Origin: a bacterium
GTDB lineage: Bacteria; SZUA-79; Acidulodesulfobacterales; Acidulodesulfobacteraceae
Reading direction: 5' to 3'
DNA length: 64,000 nt
NCBI GenBank assembly: GCA_021818985.1
Contig: JAKASO010000004.1
Span: forward strand, 1-64,000
Part shown: positions 26,860 to 36,195 of the stretch, piece by piece
Layout: the number at the start of each line of letters is the position of its first letter
How positions within the stretch are numbered: the first letter of the stretch is position 1
The notes under the pieces: generated by a model
The model's database searches: none
Told to the model about the DNA's origin: nothing
Seen by the model: only the letters and a program-made list of their open reading frames with translations
Position numbers and translations under genes: made by a program

Positions 26860-28360
26860 AAAGATACTTATAATAGATGACGAAAAATCCATACTTGAGT
26901 CTTTAGAAATACTACTTAAATATGAAGGCTACGATGTTACTACCGCTATGAGCGCGCTGGCGGCGGTTTCATTGCTCGAAGACCATAATACAGCAGTCTC
27001 ACCTTGCACCGGATCAGAAAAGGGCGAAACTCCTTTTAAATTTGATTTGATCATTTCGGATATTAAAATGACCGAGATGGACGGTCTTGATTTTTTGCAG
27101 TATTTTAAATCTAAATATTCCGGCGAGTTTTTCTCAAAACAGCTGCCGATAATACTTATGACGGCATATTCCGATGTAAAGACCGCGGTTTTGGCAATTA
27201 AAGAGGGTTCGTTCGATTATATAATAAAACCTTTTGATACCGGTGAGTTTAAGGTTTTGGTAAAAAAGGCCATAGATTATTTTGCCGTCTATGATGAGCT
27301 TTCAAGGCTAAAAAACAGCTTAAAAGAAGATAAATTAAGCGGCGGCATAGTCGGAAACTCCGTTTTGATAAAAAACATTATAGATGAGATAGGCAGGCTG
27401 TCAAAAGGATTTACAACGCTTTTAATAACCGGCGAATCTGGAACCGGCAAAGAACTTGCAGCCAAGCTTGCCCATGACGTCTATTTCAGAGGTTCGGGCA
27501 TTTCTTCGCCGGGGCCTTTTGTTCCGGTCAATCTTGCCGCAATCCCTGAAAATCTTGTTGAAAGTGAATTATTTGGTTATGTTAAGGGCGCCTTTACCGG
27601 AGCCGAACAGGATAAAGCCGGCTTACTTCAGTATGCCGAAGGCGGCAGTTTATTTTTAGATGAAATCGGGGATCTGCCTGTGCCTGTCCAGGTTAAGCTT
27701 TTAAGAGTATTTCAGGAAAAAAAATACAGAAAACTCGGTTCAAATGTTGAAAAAAATATTGATGTAAGATTTATAATCGCAACAAATAAAGACTTAACCG
27801 AACTCGTGAGAAACGGGAGTTTTCGGGAAGATCTGTATTTCAGGTTAAATGCCGTGCATATTAAAATGCCGAGGCTCAACGAACATAAAGAGGATATCCC
27901 GTTACTTGCTTCGCATTTTATTAACAAGTTTTCATCCGTTCTTAATAAACATGTAACATCTATAACTCCGGACGCAATTTCTGTTCTTATGTCTTATGAT
28001 TATCACGGTAATGTCAGGGAACTCGAAAATATTATAGAAAGGGCATGCATATATTGCAAAGGAGAAGAACTCACAGTGGACTATCTTCCGGATAATATAA
28101 AAATAAAAAGCGATAAAGAAAATACGGAGCAAAACGGCCTTAATGCGGTTTCATCCTTTTCTTTCTTGAAGGCGAACGATATTTTTAATGATCTGAATGT
28201 TAAAAATAGTTTGAGCCTGCCGGAATTTATAAGAGGGGTCGAAAGAACCATAGCGCAGGAACGTCTTAAATCAAAAAATTATTCCAGAAACGAAGCTGCA
28301 AAAAGCCTCGGTTTATCTCTTCGCTCCTTGAGGTATATACTGTCTAAATACAATACATAG
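26846..28360 (+). CDS. pilR: sigma-54-dependent response regulator PilR
   Basis: It activates sigma-54 promoters, classically that of the major pilin. The receiver domain shows LIIDDEKS and phosphoacceptor aspartate in LIISDIKMTEMDG. The AAA+ domain has GESGTGKE, GAFTGA and LDEIGDLP, and a Fis-type helix-turn-helix ends the protein. The 504 residues exceed the usual 440-480. Part of the excess is an insert of about 18 residues in the receiver (SPCTGSEKGETPFKFD) between alpha-2 and the phosphoacceptor strand, encoded by repeat copy C. The insert lies on a loop before a conserved strand and keeps the frame, so function may survive. It overlaps pilS by 14 bases. Confidence 0.9.
   Translation: MKTNKKILIIDDEKSILESLEILLKYEGYDVTTAMSALAAVSLLEDHNTAVSPCTGSEKGETPFKFDLIISDIKMTEMDGLDFLQYFKSKYSGEFFSKQLPIILMTAYSDVKTAVLAIKEGSFDYIIKPFDTGEFKVLVKKAIDYFAVYDELSRLKNSLKEDKLSGGIVGNSVLIKNIIDEIGRLSKGFTTLLITGESGTGKELAAKLAHDVYFRGSGISSPGPFVPVNLAAIPENLVESELFGYVKGAFTGAEQDKAGLLQYAEGGSLFLDEIGDLPVPVQVKLLRVFQEKKYRKLGSNVEKNIDVRFIIATNKDLTELVRNGSFREDLYFRLNAVHIKMPRLNEHKEDIPLLASHFINKFSSVLNKHVTSITPDAISVLMSYDYHGNVRELENIIERACIYCKGEELTVDYLPDNIKIKSDKENTEQNGLNAVSSFSFLKANDIFNDLNVKNSLSLPEFIRGVERTIAQERLKSKNYSRNEAAKSLGLSLRSLRYILSKYNT
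27001..27040 (+). repeat. dispersed palindromic repeat, copy C (inside pilR)
   Basis: The copy reads ACCTTGCACCGG, then ATCAGAAAAGGG, and ends ACTCCTTTTAAA. The AAAAGG/CCTTTT arms form a hairpin. It shares ACCTTGCA(G)CCGG and CCTTTTAAA with copy D, and GATCA plus AAAAGGG with copy B. It is translated in the PilR receiver insert as TGSEKGETPFK. Confidence 0.6.
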
Positions 28361-28369
28361 AATAGCGGT

Positions 28370-29152
28370 ATGAATTATCTGATATCGGTAGAATATGACG
28401 GTTCAAATTACCATGGATGGCAAATTCAAAGGTGTCTTTCGGGCATAGAAAAAACAACCGTTTCTGGCAAACTGACGGAGGCGATATGTAAAATAACGGG
28501 AATACAGCCTGTGCTATATGCTTCCGGTAGAACAGACGCAGGCGTACATGCCTTAAACCAGGTTGCCAATTTTCATATTCCTTATACTTATGATCTTTCC
28601 AGATTTAAGATAGCTATTAACGGCGTTTTGCCTCCGGATATTTCAGTTAAATATATCGAATTTGTCCACGATTCTTTTCACGCCACTAACGATGTTATTT
28701 CAAAGGTTTATCTATACAGGATAAATTCCGGCTTTAAAAGTTCCATATTAAGGAATTACTCATGGTATATTAAAGATGCTTTAAATTTTGAGCTTATTAG
28801 AGAAGCTTCCAGATATTTTATCGGACGGCATAATTTTATCAATTTTGCCAAAAAAGAAAAAAACAGATCTGCTGATTTTTATTGCAGGACGATAACCGAT
28901 GTAAATATAATTGAGAAAGGATTTGGCTTCGATATTATGATCGAAGGCAGGGGTTTTTTAAGGCATATGATTAGAAGGATAGTCGGAGCAATAATATCTT
29001 ACGGTACGGGTAAGACTGACGGTGCTTCTTTAGCCAACCTGTTAAACGGCTTAAACGGCGATACCGGGGCTTTTTCAGTAGTCATGGCTCCTGCGCAAGG
29101 GCTTTTTTTGTATTCCGTTAAATATAAACATAAAATTTTTGTTGATAATTAA
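28370..29152 (+). CDS. truA: tRNA pseudouridine(38-40) synthase TruA
   Basis: It converts uridines 38-40 of tRNA anticodon arms to pseudouridine. Catalytic Asp56 sits in GRTDAGVHA, and the YDGSNYHGWQIQ and RMIRRIVGA-like (HMIRRIVGAI) segments are typical. A few extra residues follow GWQIQ (RCLSGIEKTT), a small lineage insert. The 260 residues are normal. It starts nine bases after pilR. A terminator-like hairpin separates it from rimP. Confidence 0.95.
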   Translation: MNYLISVEYDGSNYHGWQIQRCLSGIEKTTVSGKLTEAICKITGIQPVLYASGRTDAGVHALNQVANFHIPYTYDLSRFKIAINGVLPPDISVKYIEFVHDSFHATNDVISKVYLYRINSGFKSSILRNYSWYIKDALNFELIREASRYFIGRHNFINFAKKEKNRSADFYCRTITDVNIIEKGFGFDIMIEGRGFLRHMIRRIVGAIISYGTGKTDGASLANLLNGLNGDTGAFSVVMAPAQGLFLYSVKYKHKIFVDN

Positions 29153-29208
29153 TTATAATTTAGCTATAATTAATTATTAAAGTTCATTTTATAAGTCTTT
29201 GTTTAAAT

Positions 29209-29236
29209 AAAAAAGTGGGTTTACCCCGCTTTTTTT
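29209..29236 (+). terminator. terminator/attenuator-like hairpin at the rimP start (rimP leader)
   Basis: An 11-bp stem (AAAAAAGTGGG with CCCGCTTTTTT, one G-T pair) encloses a five-base loop and ends in a run of seven T. It lies 52 bases after truA and stops five bases before the rimP ATG. Its position suggests attenuation of the rimP-nusA-infB operon, as in known rimP leader RNAs, rather than only ending truA. Confidence 0.75.
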
Positions 29237-29241
29237 GTTTT

Positions 29242-29724
29242 ATGTACGAAGATCTGATAAGAAAAATAGAAAAGCTTGCAGAGGAAATAGCTGCCTATTA
29301 CGGTTGTTATATTGTGGGCATCGTATTTAGTTCTTCAAGCAAAGGTGGTGGTATAATTTTAAGAGTCTATGCAGATGCCGAAGGCGGGGTAAACATATCC
29401 CAACTTACGGATATTTCAAAAGAATTAAGCATGATACTTGATATCGAAGATCTGATAGATTTTAAATATACCCTTGAAGTTTCTTCACCTGGAGTAGACA
29501 GGGTACTTTTTAAGCTTAACGATTACATTAAATACAGGGGAAGCAGGATAAAAATATTGGTTAAGAATAAGATCGGTTCAAGATTGAATTTTATCGGAAA
29601 ACTCATAGATGTTTCAGGTGGAGAAGTTAACGCAAATATAAATATTAAAATATTTGACGAAATTGAAAATAAAATTCTTGTTATTCCATTTTTTAATATA
29701 AAAAAAGCCAATTTGATGTCGTGA
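29242..29724 (+). CDS. rimP: ribosome maturation factor RimP
   Basis: It assists 30S ribosomal subunit maturation. The N-terminal alpha/beta domain begins MYEDLIRKIEKLAEEIA. The conserved VSSPGVDR-like motif is EVSSPGVDRVL, and the C-terminal Sm-like domain follows. I start at the ATG at 29242. The longer frame from a GTG at 29215 would begin inside the terminator hairpin. No Shine-Dalgarno sequence is separable from that hairpin. The gene order rimP-nusA-infB-rbfA-truB is the classical transcription/translation operon. Confidence 0.92.
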   Translation: MYEDLIRKIEKLAEEIAAYYGCYIVGIVFSSSSKGGGIILRVYADAEGGVNISQLTDISKELSMILDIEDLIDFKYTLEVSSPGVDRVLFKLNDYIKYRGSRIKILVKNKIGSRLNFIGKLIDVSGGEVNANINIKIFDEIENKILVIPFFNIKKANLMS

Positions 29725-29773
29725 TAAAAAGGTTATTTAATATTAAGATTAAATAGTCCAAGAGGTGTTGACG

Positions 29774-31069
29774 GTGGTTCAATTTGTAATAAATGATTTA
29801 TCTGGAGTAATAGATCAGGTTTCTAAGGATAAAAATATTGACAGGTCGCTTGTTATAGAAGCGGTGGAGCAGGCTATTCTTGCGATCGCCAGAAGAAATC
29901 TTGGAAGTGGTTACGATCTTGAGGCGCATTATACTGAAGAGACGAACGAGATTGAAGTTTTTATGTTTAAAGAGGTTGTTAATGAGGTAAAGAACCCAAA
30001 AACTGAAATTACCCTTGGAGAAGCCATTCTGAACGATCCTGAAAGTATTATAGGCGATAGTCTAGGCCTTAAGGTTGAAAAAAATATTTATGGCAGGATA
30101 GAGGCTCAGGTTGCCAAGCAGATCATCTTTCAAAAGATCAAAGAAGTTGAACATAAAAATATATATGATGAATTTTATGCGAGAAAAGGGGAGATAGTTA
30201 ACGGACTGGTCCGAAAGGTCGAAAGATCCGCTATTATAGTGGATCTCGGAAAAACTGAAGCTGTCATGCCGAAGCAGGAGCAGATCTTTAGTGAAACATA
30301 TAAGCCTCATGACAGGATCAGGGCGGTCTTATCAGAGATTAAAATGGAAAAAGGTGGTCCCAGGCTTATTCTTTCCAGGGCGTCAGATGAATTTCTGGTA
30401 AAACTTTTTGAAACCGAAGTACCGGAAGTTTACGACGGTATTGTGAAAATCGCCAGAGTTGCAAGAGCTCCCGGCTTCAGATCAAAAGTTGCCGTATATA
30501 CTACAAACAAAGACGTTGATCCTATAGGTGCGTGCGTCGGCATTAAAGGTTTCAGGATACAGAACATAATCAATGAATTAAAGGGCGAAAAGATTGATAT
30601 AATACCTTATTCCGAAAATTTCGCTAAACTGGCGGCTAACGCCTTAAGCCCCGCGGAAGTCCTGAAAGTTTCTGTGAACGAGCCGGCGAAAACTATAACG
30701 GTTATTGTTCCAGACGATCAGCTTGCCCTTGCAATAGGGAGGCAGGGTCAAAATGTAAGACTTGCTACAAAACTTACGGACTACAGAATAGATGTCATCT
30801 CTGAGTCGAAAGCGGCTAAAAAAGATATAGAGGCATACAGCTTACTTATTGATATTCCAGGCGTAGGCGATATTACGGCAAAGCTTCTGTACCAGGGCGG
30901 CTATACTTCGCCAGAAATTATCGCGAACAGCGAGGTAGAAAAGTTAGCCGGCAATCTGTCCATAGATATCAAAAAAGCTGATAAGATTATTAAATCTGCA
31001 AAAGATTTATTAGAGCGGCTTAAGTTCGATACGGAATTAAAAGATAAAATTGACAAGGAAATAAACTAA
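29774..31069 (+). CDS. nusA: transcription elongation/termination factor NusA
   Basis: It binds RNA polymerase and modulates pausing, termination and antitermination. Domains in order are the N-terminal polymerase-binding domain, an S1 domain (GEIVNGLVRKVERSAIIVDL), two KH domains (CVGIKGFRIQNI and AIGRQGQNVRLAT) and one short helix-hairpin-helix at the C-terminus (IPGVGDITAKLLYQGGY). I prefer the GTG at 29774, six bases after AGGTG. The upstream GTG at 29765 is in frame but overlaps that Shine-Dalgarno. At about 431 residues it has the short C-terminus common outside enterobacteria. It may feed back on the rimP leader. Confidence 0.94.
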   Translation: MVQFVINDLSGVIDQVSKDKNIDRSLVIEAVEQAILAIARRNLGSGYDLEAHYTEETNEIEVFMFKEVVNEVKNPKTEITLGEAILNDPESIIGDSLGLKVEKNIYGRIEAQVAKQIIFQKIKEVEHKNIYDEFYARKGEIVNGLVRKVERSAIIVDLGKTEAVMPKQEQIFSETYKPHDRIRAVLSEIKMEKGGPRLILSRASDEFLVKLFETEVPEVYDGIVKIARVARAPGFRSKVAVYTTNKDVDPIGACVGIKGFRIQNIINELKGEKIDIIPYSENFAKLAANALSPAEVLKVSVNEPAKTITVIVPDDQLALAIGRQGQNVRLATKLTDYRIDVISESKAAKKDIEAYSLLIDIPGVGDITAKLLYQGGYTSPEIIANSEVEKLAGNLSIDIKKADKIIKSAKDLLERLKFDTELKDKIDKEIN

Positions 31070-31079
31070 ATATAATATT

Positions 31080-33413
31080 ATGACGGAAGTTAAAGATACT
31101 ACGACAGTGGAAGAAAGAAGGGTTTCAAGAAGCGTTATAAGAAGAAGAAGCAATAAACCTGAAAAATCTCCCGAAAAATCTGAAGAAACTTTTATAGAGG
31201 AAGCTACTTTCGTGCCTTCTTCAAAGATTTCAAAAAAGCCGGCAAAAAAAGGTGCGACAGCCAAAAAACCGGCAACGCGGGAGTCAGTTGAACCTAAGCC
31301 CCAAATAGAAACTAAAATAGAAGTCGTTAAAGAAAAGGCGTCAACGGAAACACCCGTGGCAGCGAGTAAAAAAATACCGGTTCAAAATAATGTCGTTGAT
31401 AAAAATGCTATTTTAAGCTTTGTAAAAACGTTACCTGTTTCCGAAGAGGGGAAAGAAGCGAAAGAAAAAGGAAAAAAATTCCCGAAAAAGAGCATCTTAA
31501 AAAGGCCGGTCTTAGCCAAGATAGGTAAAAATGAAAAAATAACGGATTTTATTGAGGAAAAAAGTTATTATATTCCGAGAAAACCGAGAAAAAGATTCAA
31601 AGCATTTAAAGATAATAAATTTATCCGGCAGGTCGCTCTTATACCCACTGAAAAAAAGCCTTCAAAGAAGATCATCAAAATGGCAAGCGGAATTTCGGTA
31701 AATGAGCTTTCGCAGATAATGGGGGTTAAAGCCTCCGAGGTTATCAAAAAACTGATGGATATCGGAATTATTGCGACTATAAATCAGACTATAGATGTGG
31801 ATGCGACTTCGTTAATAGCCGGCGAGTACAACTATACCGTGGAAAATGTCAGTTTTGACGAGGTTGTTGCTTTAGAAGAAGCTCCCGATCCAAAAAACTC
31901 TCTTATTCCGAGGGCGCCGGTTGTTACCGTTATGGGACATGTTGATCATGGAAAAACCTCTCTTCTTGACGCCATAAGAAAGACAAGCGTTACTTCGAGT
32001 GAAGCAGGCGGCATTACCCAGCATATAGGGGCTTATGATGTTCAGGTTGGACATTCCAGGGTTGTTTTTCTGGATACTCCCGGACACGAAGCCTTTACCC
32101 GGATGAGAGCAAGGGGTGCCGGCATTACCGATATCGTTGTTTTAGTCGTTGCCGCAGACGATGGAGTAATGCCTCAGACCATAGAAGCTCTTAATCATGC
32201 AAAAGCCGCAGGTGTTCCTTTGATAGTTGCTATAAATAAAATAGACAAGCCTGGCGCAAATCCCGATAAAGTTAAGAACAGCCTTATGGAATATGGTCTC
32301 GTTCCCGAAGAACTCGGAGGCACCACTCTGTTTGCAAGTGTTTCGGCAAAGACGGGACAAGGATTAAAAGAACTTCTCGAACTTATCATACTTCAAGCCG
32401 AGGTTCTCGAGTTAAAAGCAAATCCGGATAAATTGGCTAGGGGTACCGTTATAGAGGCTAAGCTCGATAAAGGAAGGGGTCCGGTCGCTACCGTTCTAAT
32501 CCAAAGTGGGACAATGCATATAAATGATAGTGCCGTATGCGGGCTGTATTATGTAAAAGTAAGGGCAATGATGGATTATAAGGGGAGAAAACTTGATCAG
32601 GCAGGTCCGTCCACCCCTGTTGAAATATTTGGTCTTGAAGGTGTTTCTTCGCCGGGAGACAACTGCATTGTTTTAAAAGACGAAAAAGAGGCTAAAAAAA
32701 TCAGCATGGAAAGGCAGATCAAGCATAGAGAGAGCGAACTTAAGTCTACAAGCAGGATGACGCTCGAAGGACTTTACTCTAAAATAGCAGCAGGGGATAT
32801 AAAAGAATTAAAATTAATTGTAAAAACCGACGTTTATGGCTCTATGGAGGCGTTAGTAGATTCTTTTAAAAAGCTTCCTGCCGATAAGGTAAAAATTGTA
32901 ATCATTCATAGCGGAGCATCGGCTATTACGGAAACGGATATTATGCTTGCCAAAGCTACCGGTTCTATAATAATTGCATTTAATGTCCGCCCGGAGCCCA
33001 AAGCTCTTGTATTAAGCGAATCCGAAAATGTCGAGGTCAGATATTATAATGTTATTTATGATGCAGTCAAAGATGTTAGAGATGCTATGGAGGGCCTTAT
33101 TGCTCCCATCGCAAAGGAAAACATAATAGGAAAAGCAGAAGTAAGAAATACATTTAGCGTTCCGAAAATAGGAACAGTTGCCGGATGTATGGTTGTGAGC
33201 GGAATAATCAGGAAATCGGCGCTGGCAAGACTTTTAAGGGATAATGTGGTCATATATACCGGGAAAATCGCATCATTAAAGAGATTCAAAGAAGATGCAA
33301 AAGAAGTCCAGTCTAATTTTGAATGCGGCATCTCGCTTGAAAATTTTAACGATATAAAGACCGGCGATGTTATAGAAGTTTACGAAATGGAGTATGTAAA
33401 ACAGACACTTTAA
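31080..33413 (+). CDS. infB: translation initiation factor IF-2
   Basis: This GTPase delivers initiator tRNA to the ribosome. A lysine- and glutamate-rich disordered N-terminus (about 1-200) precedes an IF2-N domain ([15 protein letters not shown]). The G domain shows [23 protein letters not shown] and SAKTG, and domains II to IV follow. The 777 residues are ordinary for a short N-terminal form. It is 10 bases after nusA and 15 bases before rbfA. Confidence 0.97.
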   Translation: MTEVKDTTTVEERRVSRSVIRRRSNKPEKSPEKSEETFIEEATFVPSSKISKKPAKKGATAKKPATRESVEPKPQIETKIEVVKEKASTETPVAASKKIPVQNNVVDKNAILSFVKTLPVSEEGKEAKEKGKKFPKKSILKRPVLAKIGKNEKITDFIEEKSYYIPRKPRKRFKAFKDNKFIRQVALIPTEKKPSKKIIKMASGISVNELSQIMGVKASEVIKKLMDIGIIATINQTIDVDATSLIAGEYNYTVENVSFDEVVALEEAPDPKNSLIPRAPVVTVMGHVDHGKTSLLDAIRKTSVTSSEAGGITQHIGAYDVQVGHSRVVFLDTPGHEAFTRMRARGAGITDIVVLVVAADDGVMPQTIEALNHAKAAGVPLIVAINKIDKPGANPDKVKNSLMEYGLVPEELGGTTLFASVSAKTGQGLKELLELIILQAEVLELKANPDKLARGTVIEAKLDKGRGPVATVLIQSGTMHINDSAVCGLYYVKVRAMMDYKGRKLDQAGPSTPVEIFGLEGVSSPGDNCIVLKDEKEAKKISMERQIKHRESELKSTSRMTLEGLYSKIAAGDIKELKLIVKTDVYGSMEALVDSFKKLPADKVKIVIIHSGASAITETDIMLAKATGSIIIAFNVRPEPKALVLSESENVEVRYYNVIYDAVKDVRDAMEGLIAPIAKENIIGKAEVRNTFSVPKIGTVAGCMVVSGIIRKSALARLLRDNVVIYTGKIASLKRFKEDAKEVQSNFECGISLENFNDIKTGDVIEVYEMEYVKQTL

Positions 33414-33428
33414 TTTTATATTATTATT

Positions 33429-33776
33429 ATGATAGAAAGAAATAAAAGGGTAGGAGAATTAATCTCAAGAGAGATATCTATGCTTCTTGAATCTAAAGTA
33501 AACGACAACAGGCTAAAGAATGTTACTGTCCTGAGGACGGAAGTTTCTAAAGACCTTAAGTTCTGCAGGGTTTTTTTTAGTGTAATGGGATCCGGAAAAG
33601 ACATAGCAAAAGCCTTAAGTGGATTCAAAAGCTCAAAAAATTTCATTAAGAAAAAAGTGTTTTCAAAAGTCATGCTAAAAGCGGTTCCCGAATTGGATTT
33701 TGAATATGACAGCAGTATCGAAAAGGCTTCAAGGATAATGAAAATAATAAATGAATATAATGCAGGTCAAAAATAA
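33429..33776 (+). CDS. rbfA: ribosome-binding factor A
   Basis: This small KH-type protein binds immature 30S subunits and aids 16S rRNA 5'-end processing. The 115 residues show RVGELISREISMLLESKV, VTVLRTEVSKDLKFCRVFFSV-type core strands and a C-terminal segment ELDFEYDSSIEKASRI with the expected LxFxxDxS pattern. Placement between infB and nrnA fits the family. Confidence 0.93.
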   Translation: MIERNKRVGELISREISMLLESKVNDNRLKNVTVLRTEVSKDLKFCRVFFSVMGSGKDIAKALSGFKSSKNFIKKKVFSKVMLKAVPELDFEYDSSIEKASRIMKIINEYNAGQK

Positions 33777-33830
33777 ATTATCGTAAAACAATAAAATTAA
33801 ATAATGAAAACTATGTCTTAGGAGCAATTA

Positions 33831-34964
33831 ATGGTGAAAAATGAAGTAACACCAGGTGCATTATCTACCAGTGGTTATAAAGAAACATATTCCAATTCCA
33901 TAAATGAGATATTTTACCTTATCGAAACATCAAAAAAGATCCTTATTGCCACCCACGAAAATCCGGAAGGTGATGCTATTAGTTCCGCTATTGCAATAGG
34001 CATGTTTCTTAAAGGGCTTGATAAAGAGGTATATCTGTATAATAAAGACATCATTCCTTTAAATTTAAAATTTTTGCCATGGACCGATAGATTTTCCCAG
34101 AGGCTTTTAGAGGAACCTATTGATCTTCTGATCGTTGTGGATTGCGTAGATCTCGAAAGAATCGGTAACAATCATGAAGCATTTATAAATATCAACAGGA
34201 TGATTAATATTGACCATCACTTTACTAATAAAAACTTTGGGCATGCAAATTTTGTTATGCCAAACGCAAGTTCAACGGGGGAAATCCTGTTCTATCTATT
34301 TATATCCTATGCCGCAAAAGAAAACGGCATTCAGTATTCGATAGGGGATGAATTACCCTGTGACATAACCGGCAGAAGCAAACTTCTTTCAAGAATTGAC
34401 GACGATATAGCAAAATGCCTTTATACCTCTATTTTGACGGATACCGGATCGTTCAGGTATGCCTCTACGACGAGGCAAGCGTTTTATATGGCTTCCGTCC
34501 TTAATCTGTACAATATAGGTGCCTCCAAAATAGCTGAAGAACTTTATGAAACAAAGCCTTTTGAGCAGTACCTCCTCCTTGCAAAAAGCCTTACGACGCT
34601 TGAGCTTGCTGTTAACGGCAAAGTTGCTTCAATGATCGGAACCAAAAAAATGGTAAGCGATGTTATTAACTCGGGTTGCGGACCTAAAAATTATGATTCC
34701 TCTGCTATAAAGGGTTCCGCCTTTTTTGAGAATTTTGTAAATTATCCCAGATCAATCCAGGGAGTCGAGATAGGGATTTTTTTTAAAGAGATTTCTTTTA
34801 ATGAGTTCAGGCTCAGTTTTAGGGCAAAAAGCTATGCGAATGTGGCGATGGTTGCTGAAAAATTCGGCGGCGGCGGACATAAATTTGCAGCCGGCTGCAA
34901 AATAAGCGGTGATTTGAATGAAATTAAGCATGATGTCTATAAATATTGCAAAGAGGTTCTGTAA
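33831..34964 (+). CDS. nrnA: DHH-family phosphoesterase (NrnA-like nanoRNase/pAp phosphatase)
   Basis: It is predicted to degrade nanoRNAs of two to four nucleotides and/or dephosphorylate 3'-phosphoadenosine 5'-phosphate. The N-terminal DHH domain has THENPEGDAI (about 42-51), VVDCVD and NIDHHFTN (near 128). The C-terminal DHHA1 domain has GGGGHKFAAGC (about 344). The 377 residues are longer than the usual 320-340 because of a linker around 160-190 (NGIQYSIGDELPCDITGRS) between DHH motifs. It sits between rbfA and truB, where NrnA genes are common. Confidence 0.9.
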   Translation: MVKNEVTPGALSTSGYKETYSNSINEIFYLIETSKKILIATHENPEGDAISSAIAIGMFLKGLDKEVYLYNKDIIPLNLKFLPWTDRFSQRLLEEPIDLLIVVDCVDLERIGNNHEAFININRMINIDHHFTNKNFGHANFVMPNASSTGEILFYLFISYAAKENGIQYSIGDELPCDITGRSKLLSRIDDDIAKCLYTSILTDTGSFRYASTTRQAFYMASVLNLYNIGASKIAEELYETKPFEQYLLLAKSLTTLELAVNGKVASMIGTKKMVSDVINSGCGPKNYDSSAIKGSAFFENFVNYPRSIQGVEIGIFFKEISFNEFRLSFRAKSYANVAMVAEKFGGGGHKFAAGCKISGDLNEIKHDVYKYCKEVL

Positions 34965-34982
34965 ATAATAAGAAATTGAACA

Positions 34983-35732
34983 TTGGCGGCTAATAGCAAT
35001 AACAGCGGTGTTTTAATAGTAGATAAGCCTGAGAACTTAACATCTTTCAGCGTGGATTTCTATATAAAAAAGGTATTGGACTGTAAAAAAGTAGGACATG
35101 CGGGAACGATAGACCCATTTGCGACAGGGGTATTGCCTGTGCTGATCAATAATGCGACAAAATTTCAGGATCCTCTTGTGGATATCCCAAAATCGTATGA
35201 AGGTTCTTTTAAATTCGGCATTTTTACCGATACCCTCGATATTTGCGGAAAGATATTGAAAGAGAGGGATGTTTCAAGCGGCGATATAGAAAATGTAGCA
35301 AAATATTTAGAAAAGCTTAAAGGCGAGTTTTTCCAGAAGTTTCCCATTTTTAGCGCAAAAAAATTTAAAGGAGTTCCTTATTATAAATATGCAAGGAAAA
35401 ATGTCCTTCCTATGCCTGAAAACAAGGGATCAGTTGTTAATATTTATGATTTTAAAATAATATCCGTAGCAGTCCCTTTTATCAATTTTATGTGCAAGGT
35501 TTCAAAAGGTACTTATGTAAGAGCTTTTGTTCAGGATATTATGGATAAATTCGATATTCCCGTTCATCTTTTCGGTTTAAGGAGGACTAGCGCGGGTGGT
35601 TTCAACATTTCGGAAGCGGTTTCCTTCAAAGAGCTTGAAAAAGGAAAGGACTTTATTTTAACTAAAATTATGCCAGTCGAATTAATTTACCGGCATCTGA
35701 AAGAAGCGAAAGAAGCTCGGTATAATGAATGA
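34983..35732 (+). CDS. truB: tRNA pseudouridine(55) synthase TruB
   Basis: It forms pseudouridine 55 in the T loop of tRNA. Catalytic Asp44 is in GHAGTIDPFATGVLPV. The KRKGVPYYKYAR-like (KFKGVPYYKYAR) and GTYVRAFVQDI segments are present. The 249 residues make a short form lacking the extended PUA region. The start is TTG at 34983, 18 bases after nrnA. Confidence 0.93.
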   Translation: MAANSNNSGVLIVDKPENLTSFSVDFYIKKVLDCKKVGHAGTIDPFATGVLPVLINNATKFQDPLVDIPKSYEGSFKFGIFTDTLDICGKILKERDVSSGDIENVAKYLEKLKGEFFQKFPIFSAKKFKGVPYYKYARKNVLPMPENKGSVVNIYDFKIISVAVPFINFMCKVSKGTYVRAFVQDIMDKFDIPVHLFGLRRTSAGGFNISEAVSFKELEKGKDFILTKIMPVELIYRHLKEAKEARYNE

Positions 35733-35748
35733 AATTGTGGATTTTTTC

Positions 35749-35806
35749 AGTATTTATGTATTATGTATAATATATTATGATGTATAATGTATTTATGTAT
35801 AATGTT
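35749..35806 (+). repeat. imperfect AT-rich direct repeats in the rpsO leader
   Basis: The element TATTTATGTAT(T/A)ATGT recurs with TATAAT-like hexamers between copies. The repeat may contain more than one -10 box for rpsO. No clear -35 partner was recognised. Confidence 0.4.
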
Positions 35807-35873
35807 GGCTGTTATTTATAAATTAAATTATATTTAAGTAAAATTTATTAAGTATGGTGGAGGATTTTATTGT

Positions 35874-36143
35874 ATGCCGATTTCAAAGGAAGAAAAACAA
35901 TCAATAATCGAAAAATTTAAAAAGCATCCTTCCGATTCCGGTTCGGTAGAAGTTCAGGTTGCACTTTTAACATACCGCATTAACCTGTTATCTGAACACT
36001 TTAAAAAGTTTGTCAAAGACCATCATTCAAGAAGGGGTCTTTTAAAAATGGTGGCAAGAAGAAGGCATCTTCTTGATTATCTTAAAGATAAGGATGATTC
36101 AAGATATAAGTCCCTTATAGAAATTCTTGAACTTCGTAAATAA
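35874..36143 (+). CDS. rpsO: 30S ribosomal protein S15
   Basis: This 16S rRNA-binding protein of 89 residues shows family blocks TGSPEVQVALLT-like (SGSVEVQVALLTYRI), HFKKFVKDHHSRRGLLKMVARRR and LDYLKDKD. GGTGGAGG lies ten bases before the ATG. rpsO followed by pnp is a conserved pair. Confidence 0.97.
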   Translation: MPISKEEKQSIIEKFKKHPSDSGSVEVQVALLTYRINLLSEHFKKFVKDHHSRRGLLKMVARRRHLLDYLKDKDDSRYKSLIEILELRK

Positions 36144-36195
36144 ATTTTTGAGCATTGTATAAACCAACAGGAGACACTGGGAGATAATTCAAAAG

